Shown here: positions 1 to 6,428 of the stretch, in pieces
Position numbering within the stretch: the stretch's first letter is position 1
Layout of the letters: each line of letters starts with the position of its first letter
NCBI GenBank assembly: GCA_016280635.1
Contig: JAEEHC010000049.1
Location: forward strand, 1 to 36,113
Length of the DNA stretch: 36,113 nt
Reading direction: 5' to 3'
Source of the DNA: Erysipelotrichaceae bacterium
Lineage (GTDB): Bacteria; Bacillota_I; Bacilli_A; Erysipelotrichales; Erysipelotrichaceae
Made by a program: the position numbers and the translations under genes
Notes under the pieces: model-generated
What the model saw: the letters and a program-made list of their open reading frames with translations, nothing else
Database searches by the model: none
Told to the model about the DNA's origin: nothing

Positions 1-101
1 CTGGCGGCTAACTCCAGTCCTCCTATTTCTCCACTAAGGTACTTCTCAACTGCTTCTTTCTTGAATTCTGGCGAATACTTATTGTTTGGTTTTCCTGCCA
101 T
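1..101 (-). CDS. IS3-family transposase OrfA, N-terminal fragment
   Basis: Only the first 33 codons are inside the window. The protein begins MAGKPNNKYSPEFKKEAV, the typical opening of IS3/IS911-type OrfA helix-turn-helix proteins (basic start, then YSxEFKxEAV), followed by a helix-turn-helix beginning around KYLSGEIGGLELAA. In this family OrfA binds the IS ends, and a frameshifted OrfAB fusion is the active transposase. The ATG at 99-101 is preceded by the strong Shine-Dalgarno CAGGAGGG, which supports the start. The frame runs off the window edge, so integrity of the element cannot be judged. Confidence 0.8.
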   Translation of the reverse strand, partial: MAGKPNNKYSPEFKKEAVEKYLSGEIGGLELAA

Positions 102-108
102 ATCAAAA

Positions 109-137
109 CCCTCCTGTACTTCTATTGTACAAGAGGG
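109..137 (-). repeat. Inverted repeat covering the OrfA Shine-Dalgarno
   Basis: The arms at 109-119 and 127-137 are complementary over 11 bases with one mismatch and a 7-base loop. On the transposase strand the downstream arm contains the OrfA Shine-Dalgarno GGAGGG. A transcript entering from rbfA would include both arms and could hide the ribosome binding site. A transcript starting inside the element would lack the first arm. Confidence 0.6.
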
Positions 138-178
138 TATGTCTTTTTTTATTTACTATCCATTTTCACTGGGGCAGT

Positions 179-529
179 TCATTTGTCTGCTTTGCTGTTT
201 AAGTCGTTAATGATGCTCTCGATCCGATTTCCGGTAGCCAGGGAATTATCGTAACAGAAGATCAGTTCCGGGCACTTTCTGGTGGAAAGAGTGCGGGAGA
301 GCTTACTGCGAATGAGTCCCTTGACATTTTCCAGTGCTTCCATGTGCGTCTTGTGATGCTTTTCATCATCCAAGAAGGTCACATAAATTTTCGCAAATGA
401 CAGATCGTTGGTGACTTCTACATCGGTCACAGTTACAAAGCCAACCTGCTTGTTGGTGATCTCATACTGCAGGATTGAGGAAACGTTCTTCCTGATGATC
501 GAGGCAATGCGCTCGTTCTTTATTGACAT
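179..529 (-). CDS. rbfA: Ribosome-binding factor A
   Basis: RbfA is a single KH-like domain protein that binds the 30S subunit during late maturation of the 16S 5' end. The 116-residue product has the family length. It shows the expected N-terminal helix (IKNERIASIIRKNVSSIL), the central strands around VGFVTVTDVEVTNDLSFAKIY and the C-terminal basic helix ENVKGLIRSKLS. The ATG at 527-529 overlaps the infB stop codon as TGATG, so the two genes are translationally coupled. It is the last gene of the rimP-nusA-infB operon in this window. No terminator hairpin was found between its stop codon and the insertion sequence. In Bacillus truB would follow, but here the IS comes first. Confidence 0.95.
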   Translation of the reverse strand: MSIKNERIASIIRKNVSSILQYEITNKQVGFVTVTDVEVTNDLSFAKIYVTFLDDEKHHKTHMEALENVKGLIRSKLSRTLSTRKCPELIFCYDNSLATGNRIESIINDLNSKADK

Positions 530-2355
530 CAGTCTTCCTTGACCTCCTGAGACTCATAAGCCTCAATGATGTCGCCTTCCTTGATGTCGTTATAGCGCTC
601 AATGGTAAGACCGCATTCATAGCCGGCCGCCACTTCCTTAGCCTGGTCCTTGAATCTCTGCAGAGAGCCGAGATTTCCGGTATAGACCACGACGCCGTTT
701 CTGATCAGTCTGACGCCGCAGTTTCTTCTGATGACACCGTCATCGACCATGCATCCGGCAATGGTACCGATCTTGGAAACCTTGAAGGTCTGCCTTACGG
801 TGGCCTGGCCAATGACAACTTCCTCATAGACCGGAGCCAGCATGCCCTTCATGATGCCTTCCAGTTCTTCCAGAGCCTTGTAGATGATGTTATGGAGACG
901 GATCTCAACCTTGCTTTCCGCCGCCATCTTCTTAATGGTGGCGTCTGGACGGACATTGAAACCGTAGATCAGGGCATTGGAGGCACTGGCCAGCATGATG
1001 TCACTTTCACTGATAGCACCGGCTGAGGCTCTGATTACCTTGACCTTGACTTCATCGTTGGACAGCTTTTCCATTGAGCTTCTGACCGCTTCGGCACTGC
1101 CGGCTACGTCAGCCTTGATGATGATGTTGATGTCCTGAACATTGCCTTCCTTGATCTGGGCCGCCAGGTCATCCAGGCTCATGGCGCTGGTAATGTTACG
1201 CTCGGATTCGATCTTGGCCTGAGTGCGCTTGTCAGCCACTCTTCTGGCGCTCTTTTCATCGCTGTAAACCTTGAACTTATCGCCGGCTTCGGGGACATCG
1301 GAAAGACCAATGATCTCAACCGGAGTAGACGGCAGGGCACTCTTGATCTCCCGTCCCTTGTCGTCAGTCATCTTTCTGATGCGACAATAGCTGTTACCAG
1401 CTACCAGATAGTCGCCGGTATGCAGGGTGCCGTTCTGAACTAACAGAGTGGCAACCGGGCCTCTGCCCTTGTCAAGCTTGCTTTCAACGACGGTACCGCT
1501 GGCGATCTTGTTGGGATTAGCCTTCAATTCAAGAACTTCAGAGAGCAAAAGGATCATCTCCAGCAGTTCCGGAACGCCTTGTCCGGTCTTGGCAACGATC
1601 TTGGCGAACATCGTGCTTCCGCCCCACTCTTCGGGCATCAGTCCGTAATCAGCCAGTTCGCTGTAGACCTTGTCGACATTGGCGTTATGCTTGTCGATCT
1701 TATTGATGGCAACAATGATCGGAACATTTGCTACCCGAGCGTGGTCAATGGCTTCCTTGGTCTGCGGCATGACACCGTCATCGGCCGCAACCACGATGAC
1801 GACAATGTCCGTCATCTTGGCGCCACGGGCACGCATCGCTGTAAAGGCCTCGTGACCCGGAGTATCCAGGAAGGTTACCTTCTGTCCCTTGACATCGACC
1901 TGATAGGCACCAATGTGCTGAGTAATTCCGCCGAACTCGCTTTGGGTAACGTTAGTCTTACGGATGTTGTCCAGCAGGGTAGTCTTACCGTGGTCGACAT
2001 GTCCCATGATGGTGACCACCGGTGCTCTTAAGACCAGATCGGCCGGTTCATCAGGGGTTTCATCCTCCAGGGAAGACTCATCAACGGTTTCTTCCTTGGT
2101 AATGGTAATGTTGTACTGCATGGCGATCAGATCGATCGTATCATCATCCAATGAGGTATTGATGGTGACCATCTTATCCATCATGAACAGGAACTTGATG
2201 ATCTCAGCCGGAGTCCGGTTGATCTTTTCGCCCAATTCCTTAACGGTGATGCCTTCCGTATAAGTACAGTCCCGCGCAGCTTCTACCTTTCTTGGTGTGT
2301 ATGAACCCTCGTGGTAATTCTTCTTTTTCTTCTTTTGATTGCTGTTTTTAGCCAT
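529..2355 (-). CDS. infB: Translation initiation factor IF-2
   Basis: IF-2 is the GTPase that brings initiator fMet-tRNA to the ribosome and promotes subunit joining. Numbered from the upstream ATG at 2361, the G domain has G1 GHVDHGKT (120-127), G2 GGITQHIG, G3 DTPGH (166-170) and G4 NKID (220-223). A short IF2_N domain lies before it and the C-terminal tRNA-binding domain after it. At about 608 residues it is shorter than the Bacillus (about 716) or E. coli forms, because the N-terminal linker is reduced to a lysine-rich stretch. Two ATGs, at 2361 and 2355, are in frame. The Shine-Dalgarno AAAGGTGG is only 3 nt from the first but 9 nt from the second, so MAKNSNQ at 2355 is preferred. It overlaps rbfA by one base. 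Confidence 0.96.
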   Translation of the reverse strand: MAKNSNQKKKKKNYHEGSYTPRKVEAARDCTYTEGITVKELGEKINRTPAEIIKFLFMMDKMVTINTSLDDDTIDLIAMQYNITITKEETVDESSLEDETPDEPADLVLRAPVVTIMGHVDHGKTTLLDNIRKTNVTQSEFGGITQHIGAYQVDVKGQKVTFLDTPGHEAFTAMRARGAKMTDIVVIVVAADDGVMPQTKEAIDHARVANVPIIVAINKIDKHNANVDKVYSELADYGLMPEEWGGSTMFAKIVAKTGQGVPELLEMILLLSEVLELKANPNKIASGTVVESKLDKGRGPVATLLVQNGTLHTGDYLVAGNSYCRIRKMTDDKGREIKSALPSTPVEIIGLSDVPEAGDKFKVYSDEKSARRVADKRTQAKIESERNITSAMSLDDLAAQIKEGNVQDINIIIKADVAGSAEAVRSSMEKLSNDEVKVKVIRASAGAISESDIMLASASNALIYGFNVRPDATIKKMAAESKVEIRLHNIIYKALEELEGIMKGMLAPVYEEVVIGQATVRQTFKVSKIGTIAGCMVDDGVIRRNCGVRLIRNGVVVYTGNLGSLQRFKDQAKEVAAGYECGLTIERYNDIKEGDIIEAYESQEVKED

Positions 2356-2373
2356 CAGCATGCACCACCTTTC

Positions 2374-2631
2374 CTAATTCAAATTTTTAATCAGTTCTTC
2401 GTAGATCTCATCGGGGACGGCAATCTCCAGATGCTTGTCAAGGATCTTCTTCTTCCTTGCCGTTTCGATGATATCAAGCTGTTTCTTAAGATAAGCTCCG
2501 CGACCGTTTGCCTTGCCGGTCAGATCAACGATTACCGTGTTGTCAGGAGTTCTGACAACACGGACCAGTTCCTTCTTGGGCCAGCGCTCGTTGGTAACGA
2601 CGCACTTGCGCATGGGAATCTTTTTAACCAT
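2374..2631 (-). CDS. ylxR: YlxR family RNA-binding protein (RNase P modulator RnpM type)
   Basis: This 85-residue protein of the DUF448/YlxR family has the conserved N-terminus KIPMRKCVVTNE and the signature GRGAYL around residue 44. Members bind RNA, and the Bacillus protein has been described as a modulator of RNase P. It starts 5 nt after the nusA stop codon with no recognisable Shine-Dalgarno, which suggests translation by coupling to nusA. In Bacillus a second small gene, ylxQ (L7Ae-like), sits between ylxR and infB; here infB starts within 20 nt of the ylxR stop, so ylxQ is absent from this position. Confidence 0.93.
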   Translation of the reverse strand: MVKKIPMRKCVVTNERWPKKELVRVVRTPDNTVIVDLTGKANGRGAYLKKQLDIIETARKKKILDKHLEIAVPDEIYEELIKNLN

Positions 2632-2636
2632 TGATT

Positions 2637-4316
2637 CTATTTATCGTAGAATTCATCGTAATCGTCGAAGTTGACATCGTCATCATACCAATGTTCATCT
2701 TCAGCGTTATTGAATTCCTCGATCTCCTCTTCAGTGTATTCAGGCTTGATCTCGTATTCCTTGTTCTTGAGGCTTTCGATCTTTTCCTTGAGCAGCTTAT
2801 CTTCTTCGTCTTCCTTGGACTTGGTGTTCTTTCTCTTCTTGGTCGTGGCGGTCTGTTTTTCGCTCTTCTTGGCATCGGCAAACTCCTCGAACTTGGAGAC
2901 ATATTCACTGGCCTTGACCGTCAGTTTCGGCTTGCGCCGCTTGGTGACTTCCTTGACCTCTTCCTCGGCTTCCTTGACTTCTTCCGGCTTTTCGGCTTCT
3001 TCAGCCTTCTCTTCCGGCTTGACCTCTTCGGCAACAGTCTCTTCAGTCTGCTGTACCTGCGGTTCAGCGGCTTCCGTAATGACAGTTTCTTCAGCCTTGA
3101 CTTCTTCCGCAACTTCAGCTTCCTCAGTCTTGCTTTCCTCAGCGATCCTGGCTTCTTCTTCCGCCTTCGCTCTGGCTCTGTCAACCTCTTCCTGTCTCAG
3201 TCTGGCGGCTTCCTTGGCCTGGAACAGCATCATTTCGTTGTACCAGTCAATGCCTTCAGCTTCAACGGCATCCTGAGTCTTGATGTCGATCTTGCGCCCC
3301 AGAAGCTTGACGGCGAGCTTGGCGTTGATGCCTCTCTTGCCGATGGCCAGGGAAAGCTGATCGTTTTCCACGACAACCAGCAGATTTCCGGTCTCCTCAT
3401 TGGGGATGACAGCCAGAACATTGGCCGGCTTCATGATGTTCTTGACATATTCAACAAAGTTGGCGTTCCATTCGACGATGTCAATGCTTTCGTGGGATGC
3501 CGGGTTGTTCTTGTCAGTAATGGCGTCGATGACGGCAATGACACGGTTGCCTCTCGGTCCGATGCAGGAGCCGATGGCATCAACATTGACGTTATTGGAA
3601 TAAACAGCCATCTTGCTTCTTTCACCGGCTTCACGGGCCACGGCCTTGACGACGACAGTGCCGTCGTAGATCTCCGGTACGGAGTTTTCAAACAGTCTCT
3701 TGACCAGATCCGGCGATGAACGGCTGACCATGACCTGAGCGCCTTTGGATTCCTTATTTACGGACTTGATGACTACCTGTAGCCTCTGGCCGTCATAGTA
3801 TCTTTCTCCGGGAATCTGATCATTCTTCAGCATGATCGCCAGGGTCTTGCCGAGATTTACCAGAACGAACTTCTCCTCGACGGTCTCCACAACGCCCCAG
3901 ACCAGGTCAGAAACCTTGTCACTGTATTCATCATAGATGACCTGCTTGCTTGCTTCCTTGATCTTCTGAAGCATGACGTTCTTAACCAGCGTTACTGAAC
4001 TTCTGCCGAAGTCGGAAATGGAGACTTCCTCTTCAATGACATCACCCAGCTGGGCATCGGGATTCTCTTCCCGGACGTCTTCGAGAGCCAGTTCGATCTC
4101 ATCATCATCGACTTCCTCAACTACGGTTCTCTGCTGATACAGATGAATGGAATCATCTTCCTTGACCTCGACGCGCAGTGAAGCGTCAGGGCAGGAAATG
4201 TGCTTGCGGTAAGCCTTTTCCAGACCTTCGGCAAGTGCCTCGATGATGATTTCATTGGAAATTGAGCGGCTATCCTTGATATCAGCGATAGCATTAATCA
4301 AATCTTTTACGTTCAT
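2637..4316 (-). CDS. nusA: Transcription elongation factor NusA with long charged C-terminal tail
   Basis: NusA binds RNA polymerase and modulates pausing, termination and antitermination. Residues 1-345 form the standard core: N-terminal polymerase-binding domain, S1 domain (about 130-200), and two KH domains with IGSCIGPRGNRV (about 248) and AIGKRGINAKLAVKLLG (324-340). Bacillus NusA ends near 370 residues. This protein continues to 559 with a Glu/Lys/Ala-rich segment, a basic patch (TKRRKPKLTVK) and a very acidic end (YDDDVNFDDYDEFYDK). The longest open frame begins with TTG at 4322, but the ATG at 4314-4316 lies 6 nt from AGAAGGG and is chosen. It sits between rimP and ylxR in the conserved operon order. 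Confidence 0.96.
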   Translation of the reverse strand: MNVKDLINAIADIKDSRSISNEIIIEALAEGLEKAYRKHISCPDASLRVEVKEDDSIHLYQQRTVVEEVDDDEIELALEDVREENPDAQLGDVIEEEVSISDFGRSSVTLVKNVMLQKIKEASKQVIYDEYSDKVSDLVWGVVETVEEKFVLVNLGKTLAIMLKNDQIPGERYYDGQRLQVVIKSVNKESKGAQVMVSRSSPDLVKRLFENSVPEIYDGTVVVKAVAREAGERSKMAVYSNNVNVDAIGSCIGPRGNRVIAVIDAITDKNNPASHESIDIVEWNANFVEYVKNIMKPANVLAVIPNEETGNLLVVVENDQLSLAIGKRGINAKLAVKLLGRKIDIKTQDAVEAEGIDWYNEMMLFQAKEAARLRQEEVDRARAKAEEEARIAEESKTEEAEVAEEVKAEETVITEAAEPQVQQTEETVAEEVKPEEKAEEAEKPEEVKEAEEEVKEVTKRRKPKLTVKASEYVSKFEEFADAKKSEKQTATTKKRKNTKSKEDEEDKLLKEKIESLKNKEYEIKPEYTEEEIEEFNNAEDEHWYDDDVNFDDYDEFYDK

Positions 4317-4327
4317 ATTCAACCCTT

Positions 4328-4792
4328 CTATAACTTCACGGCTAATCTGATCAGCCTGACATTATCTCTTTCGATCTGCGCCTTTCTCTTAAAGGTCTTG
4401 TCCATGTAGGAAATAACAAGCTGTCCGTTTTCAAATTCCTCGAGATAGCCTTCGATCCTGTCCAGCCCCTTCTGAGGATTGGTCAGTTCAACATGGACAT
4501 AACTGCCGATGTGATCGCGGATCTGCTGATCGTTTTCCAGTACTCTTTCCGCACCGAAGGAACAGACATCCAGCATGTAGCTGTCCGCTGAATCATCGAC
4601 CTCATCCAGGATGGCGGAAACTTCGTTGGATACCTTTTCGCAGAAATCCAGATCAACATTTCCTTCCTTTCTCTCCATGGCCAGTTCAAGCACGGCGGGA
4701 GAGCCGCTGAGGAACCGCAATGAGTAATCAGCGACGCCGTTTCTCTCCAGAACCGGCTCAATGGCGCTTCTGATCTTTTCCAAATTGACCAT
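4328..4792 (-). CDS. rimP: Ribosome maturation factor RimP
   Basis: RimP assists 30S subunit assembly. The 154-residue product has the two-domain plan: an N-terminal alpha/beta domain (VNLEKIRSAIEPVLERNGV, then a segment ending EVSAILDEVDDSADSYMLDV) and a C-terminal SH3-like domain with VHVELTNPQKGLDRIEGYL. The ATG at 4790-4792 has GGAGG 5-6 nt upstream and matches homologous N-termini. An in-frame ATG at 4825 with its own Shine-Dalgarno (AAAGGAG) would add 11 residues (MPLLSYCLEDY), but it lies inside a leader hairpin, and homologues do not carry such an extension as far as I recall. It is the first gene of the rimP-nusA-ylxR-infB-rbfA operon. Confidence 0.93.
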   Translation of the reverse strand: MVNLEKIRSAIEPVLERNGVADYSLRFLSGSPAVLELAMERKEGNVDLDFCEKVSNEVSAILDEVDDSADSYMLDVCSFGAERVLENDQQIRDHIGSYVHVELTNPQKGLDRIEGYLEEFENGQLVISYMDKTFKRKAQIERDNVRLIRLAVKL

Positions 4793-4813
4793 ATAGTCCT
4801 CCAAACAATAACT

Positions 4814-4836
4814 AAGGAGTGGCATTACCACTCCTT
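4814..4836 (-). promoter_or_regulatory. Hairpin in the rimP operon leader
   Basis: A 9-bp perfect inverted repeat (AAGGAGTGG / CCACTCCTT) with a 5-base loop lies between the predicted transcription start (about 4841) and rimP. No T-run follows it on the minus strand, so it is not a classical terminator. Its first arm contains a Shine-Dalgarno-like AAGGAG and its loop region holds an in-frame ATG. Confidence 0.6.
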
Positions 4837-4847
4837 TAAGCGTCTAT

Positions 4848-4876
4848 ACTTTAGCACAGCTGAAACGGGTTTGCAA
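4848..4876 (-). promoter_or_regulatory. Promoter of the rimP-nusA-infB operon
   Basis: The -35 is TTGCAA (4871-4876), followed by a 17-base spacer and a -10 of TAAAGT (4848-4853) with an extended TGC element directly before it. The position, just upstream of rimP and after the end of the ugpQ gene, fits a sigma-A-type promoter driving the whole operon. Confidence 0.65.
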
Positions 4877-4898
4877 GAGAAATCGCAATAATCAGCTT

Positions 4899-5633
4899 TT
4901 ACTTACCGGTCAGTTGTTTTCTGATCGCCAGGGCACGGTCAGGATAGTTGGTGATAAGTACATCAATACCCTTTTTAAGAGCCAGGGTTATCTCCTGTTC
5001 GGTATTAATGGTCCAGCTGTTGATGTCAAGCTGGAACTGACGGGCCTGGGCAATGTATTCATCATCAAGCAGGAAATACTTATTGGGATGCAGGGCATTC
5101 ATTCCATACATCTTGGCATAGCCGGCAATGTTGATGATGACATCATTATGCAGCATGCCGCAATAGGCATCAGGCCTCATTTCCCGGATCTTACGGACGG
5201 TATTATGGTTGAAACTGGAATAGATGATCCGACTGTTCATGTTCAGCGAATCGACCAGTTCAAGAACCTTTTCCTCAATGCCGGGGTAATGGAATATGCC
5301 GGTCTTGAGTTCAACATTAATCTTCAGTTCAGTGGGCTCAAGCAGTTCCAGGACCTCCCTGAGGGTGGGAATTCTGCAGAATTCATAATTTTCGTTTTTA
5401 TTATTGAAATTAAAGCCGCACAGCTGCTCAAGGGTATAATCCATGACCTTTCCCTGATGATCGCTGGTTCTGTCGATGATCTCATCATGAATGACAACTA
5501 TTTCTCCGTCCCTGGTCAGCTGAACATCAAGTTCAACACCGTCTGCTTTCATTTCCGCAGCAAGTCTGAAAGCTTCCAGAGTGTTTTCCGGAGCGTAACC
5601 GCTGGCGCCGCGATGACCGAATATCTTTGTCAT
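4899..5633 (-). CDS. ugpQ: Glycerophosphodiester phosphodiesterase, cytoplasmic type
   Basis: This enzyme hydrolyses glycerophosphodiesters (deacylated phospholipid headgroups) to glycerol-3-phosphate and an alcohol. The 244-residue protein has the family signature near the start: HRGAS (7-11), APENTLEAF with the metal-binding Glu, then ELDVQLTRDGEIVVIHD with the paired Glu/Asp and catalytic His, and later NVELK. Near the C-terminus, INSWTINTEQE and DVLITNYPD are typical. No signal peptide is present, so it is likely cytoplasmic, like UgpQ. The ATG at 5631-5633 has GGAGG 7-8 nt upstream; the longer frame from 5672 adds residues with no family match. It is transcribed divergently from the TetR-type gene. 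Its substrate specificity cannot be read from sequence. Confidence 0.9.
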   Translation of the reverse strand: MTKIFGHRGASGYAPENTLEAFRLAAEMKADGVELDVQLTRDGEIVVIHDEIIDRTSDHQGKVMDYTLEQLCGFNFNNKNENYEFCRIPTLREVLELLEPTELKINVELKTGIFHYPGIEEKVLELVDSLNMNSRIIYSSFNHNTVRKIREMRPDAYCGMLHNDVIINIAGYAKMYGMNALHPNKYFLLDDEYIAQARQFQLDINSWTINTEQEITLALKKGIDVLITNYPDRALAIRKQLTGK

Positions 5634-5652
5634 ATGCTTTCCTCCAAGTCCT

Positions 5653-5661
5653 ATTCTAGCA
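5653..5661 (-). promoter_or_regulatory. Extended -10 promoter element for ugpQ
   Basis: On the minus strand the sequence reads TGC followed by TAGAAT, about 19 nt before the ugpQ start codon. No convincing -35 sits at 16-18 nt spacing, so recognition would depend on the extended -10. It lies about 20 bp from the tetR promoter. Confidence 0.4.
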
Positions 5662-5677
5662 TCGCAGAACATAAATG

Positions 5678-5705
5678 TTGAAAAATTTTTGCGGTCGAAT
5701 ATAAT
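5678..5705 (+). promoter_or_regulatory. Promoter of the TetR-type regulator
   Basis: TTGAAA (5678-5683), a 16-base spacer and a perfect TATAAT (5700-5705) point toward the regulator gene. The start codon is at 5773, leaving a leader of about 60 nt. The promoter lies in the shared intergenic region with ugpQ, where the regulator could control both genes. Confidence 0.65.
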
Positions 5706-5772
5706 TTATATAAAAATAGCATTTCATCATCAACACTATTTTTCAATCTTCTTTAGAAAGTGTAGGAGCACT

Positions 5773-6339
5773 ATGACAACCATCAAAAAAACGAACTATG
5801 CGACCATCAGAACCAAGAAACTCATCAAGAGAACCTTCAGCGAACTGCTTGCTGAAAAAAGGCGGATTGAGGACATAACGGTTTCTGAACTGGTCAAGAA
5901 GGCTGACATTAACCGTGGCACCTTCTACAACCACTATCCCAACATCAAGGCAGTTGCCGATGAGATTTACAGTGATCTTACGGCCGGTTTTTTCACTTAC
6001 CCTGCCTTTACACGGCTTAACGACTTCGATGAATATTACCTTAAGATATTCACCTTCATTCAGGAAAATGAGTTTAATATCAGCCATCTGTTGCAATGCG
6101 ACCGGATAATTTCCTATCTCGCCGACCTGCAGAGCCGCTCAGAGACATTCTTCAAGAGCAAGTGCATTGAGTCCGGCATCGAACTCAACAGGGAGATCGA
6201 GTCTACCATTTCCTTCTTCTGCAGCGGCATCATTTCCGTCATCGTCATTCAGCTTTACCAAAATCAGCGAATTGACCTTGAAGACATGATCCAGTTCCGC
6301 AAGCTCTGGTTCCGCAAGCTCTTCAGCAACTATCAGTAA
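5773..6339 (+). CDS. TetR/AcrR-type transcriptional regulator
   Basis: The 188-residue protein has a TetR-type N-terminal DNA-binding domain. A first helix (TKKLIKRTFSELLAE) is followed by a helix-turn-helix at about 35-66, ITVSELVKKADINRGTFYNHY, where the final FYNHY is the classic recognition-helix end. The C-terminal part (about 70-188) is helical and unlike any ligand-binding class I can name. The ATG at 5773 has TAGGAG 6 nt upstream; the frame is open further upstream to 5689 but without family support. It is the only plus-strand gene in the first 26 kb and is divergent from the phosphodiesterase gene, its most likely target by position. The ligand is unknown. Confidence 0.85.
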   Translation: MTTIKKTNYATIRTKKLIKRTFSELLAEKRRIEDITVSELVKKADINRGTFYNHYPNIKAVADEIYSDLTAGFFTYPAFTRLNDFDEYYLKIFTFIQENEFNISHLLQCDRIISYLADLQSRSETFFKSKCIESGIELNREIESTISFFCSGIISVIVIQLYQNQRIDLEDMIQFRKLWFRKLFSNYQ

Positions 6340-6356
6340 TCATCACGGCAAAACAG

Positions 6357-6386
6357 AAAGTTCCCCCTGACGGAGGAGCTTTTCTT
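6357..6386. terminator. Terminator between convergent tetR and polC
   Basis: The stem AAAGTTCCCCC / GGAGGAGCTTT has a tgac loop, one mismatch and one G-T pair. It is followed by TTTTCTT on the plus strand. On the minus strand a T-rich stretch (CTTTCTGTTTTG) follows the same stem, so it probably serves both convergent genes. Confidence 0.6.
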
Positions 6387-6428
6387 ATCAAAAGAGCCCT
6401 TACGGAATAACCGTTCAGATTCTCTTGT

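Larger units (their letters stand above)
1..150 (-). mobile_element. IS3-family insertion sequence, left end only (cut by window edge)
   Basis: The first ~150 bases hold the start of a transposase OrfA gene, its Shine-Dalgarno sequence and an imperfect inverted repeat. The base composition is more AT-rich than the housekeeping genes that follow. The element continues beyond position 1. The outer boundary is placed only roughly, at about 140-150, because no second end or target duplication is visible. It lies just downstream of rbfA and in the same orientation. Confidence 0.7.

Noticed and set aside
2624-2908. Minus-strand frame rich in Arg, Ser and Pro overlapping nusA
   Set aside because: It is a shifted frame over the low-complexity nusA tail; the nusA frame continues cleanly through it, so there is no frameshift.
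2631-3719. Plus-strand open frame of 362 codons rich in Phe and Leu
   Set aside because: It is antisense to nusA; the Glu/Lys codons of nusA read backwards give Phe/Leu, imitating a membrane protein.
4320-4322. TTG start for nusA
   Set aside because: The Shine-Dalgarno AGAAGGG directly abuts this codon; the ATG six bases downstream has normal spacing.
4858-4897. Possible terminator for ugpQ formed by AGCTGA/TCAGCT
   Set aside because: The arms are 6 bp with a 28-base loop and the region coincides with the rimP promoter; the fold is too weak to call.
4914-5681. Plus-strand open frame of 255 codons antisense to ugpQ
   Set aside because: The minus-strand gene has clear phosphodiesterase motifs; this frame has none and no start signals.
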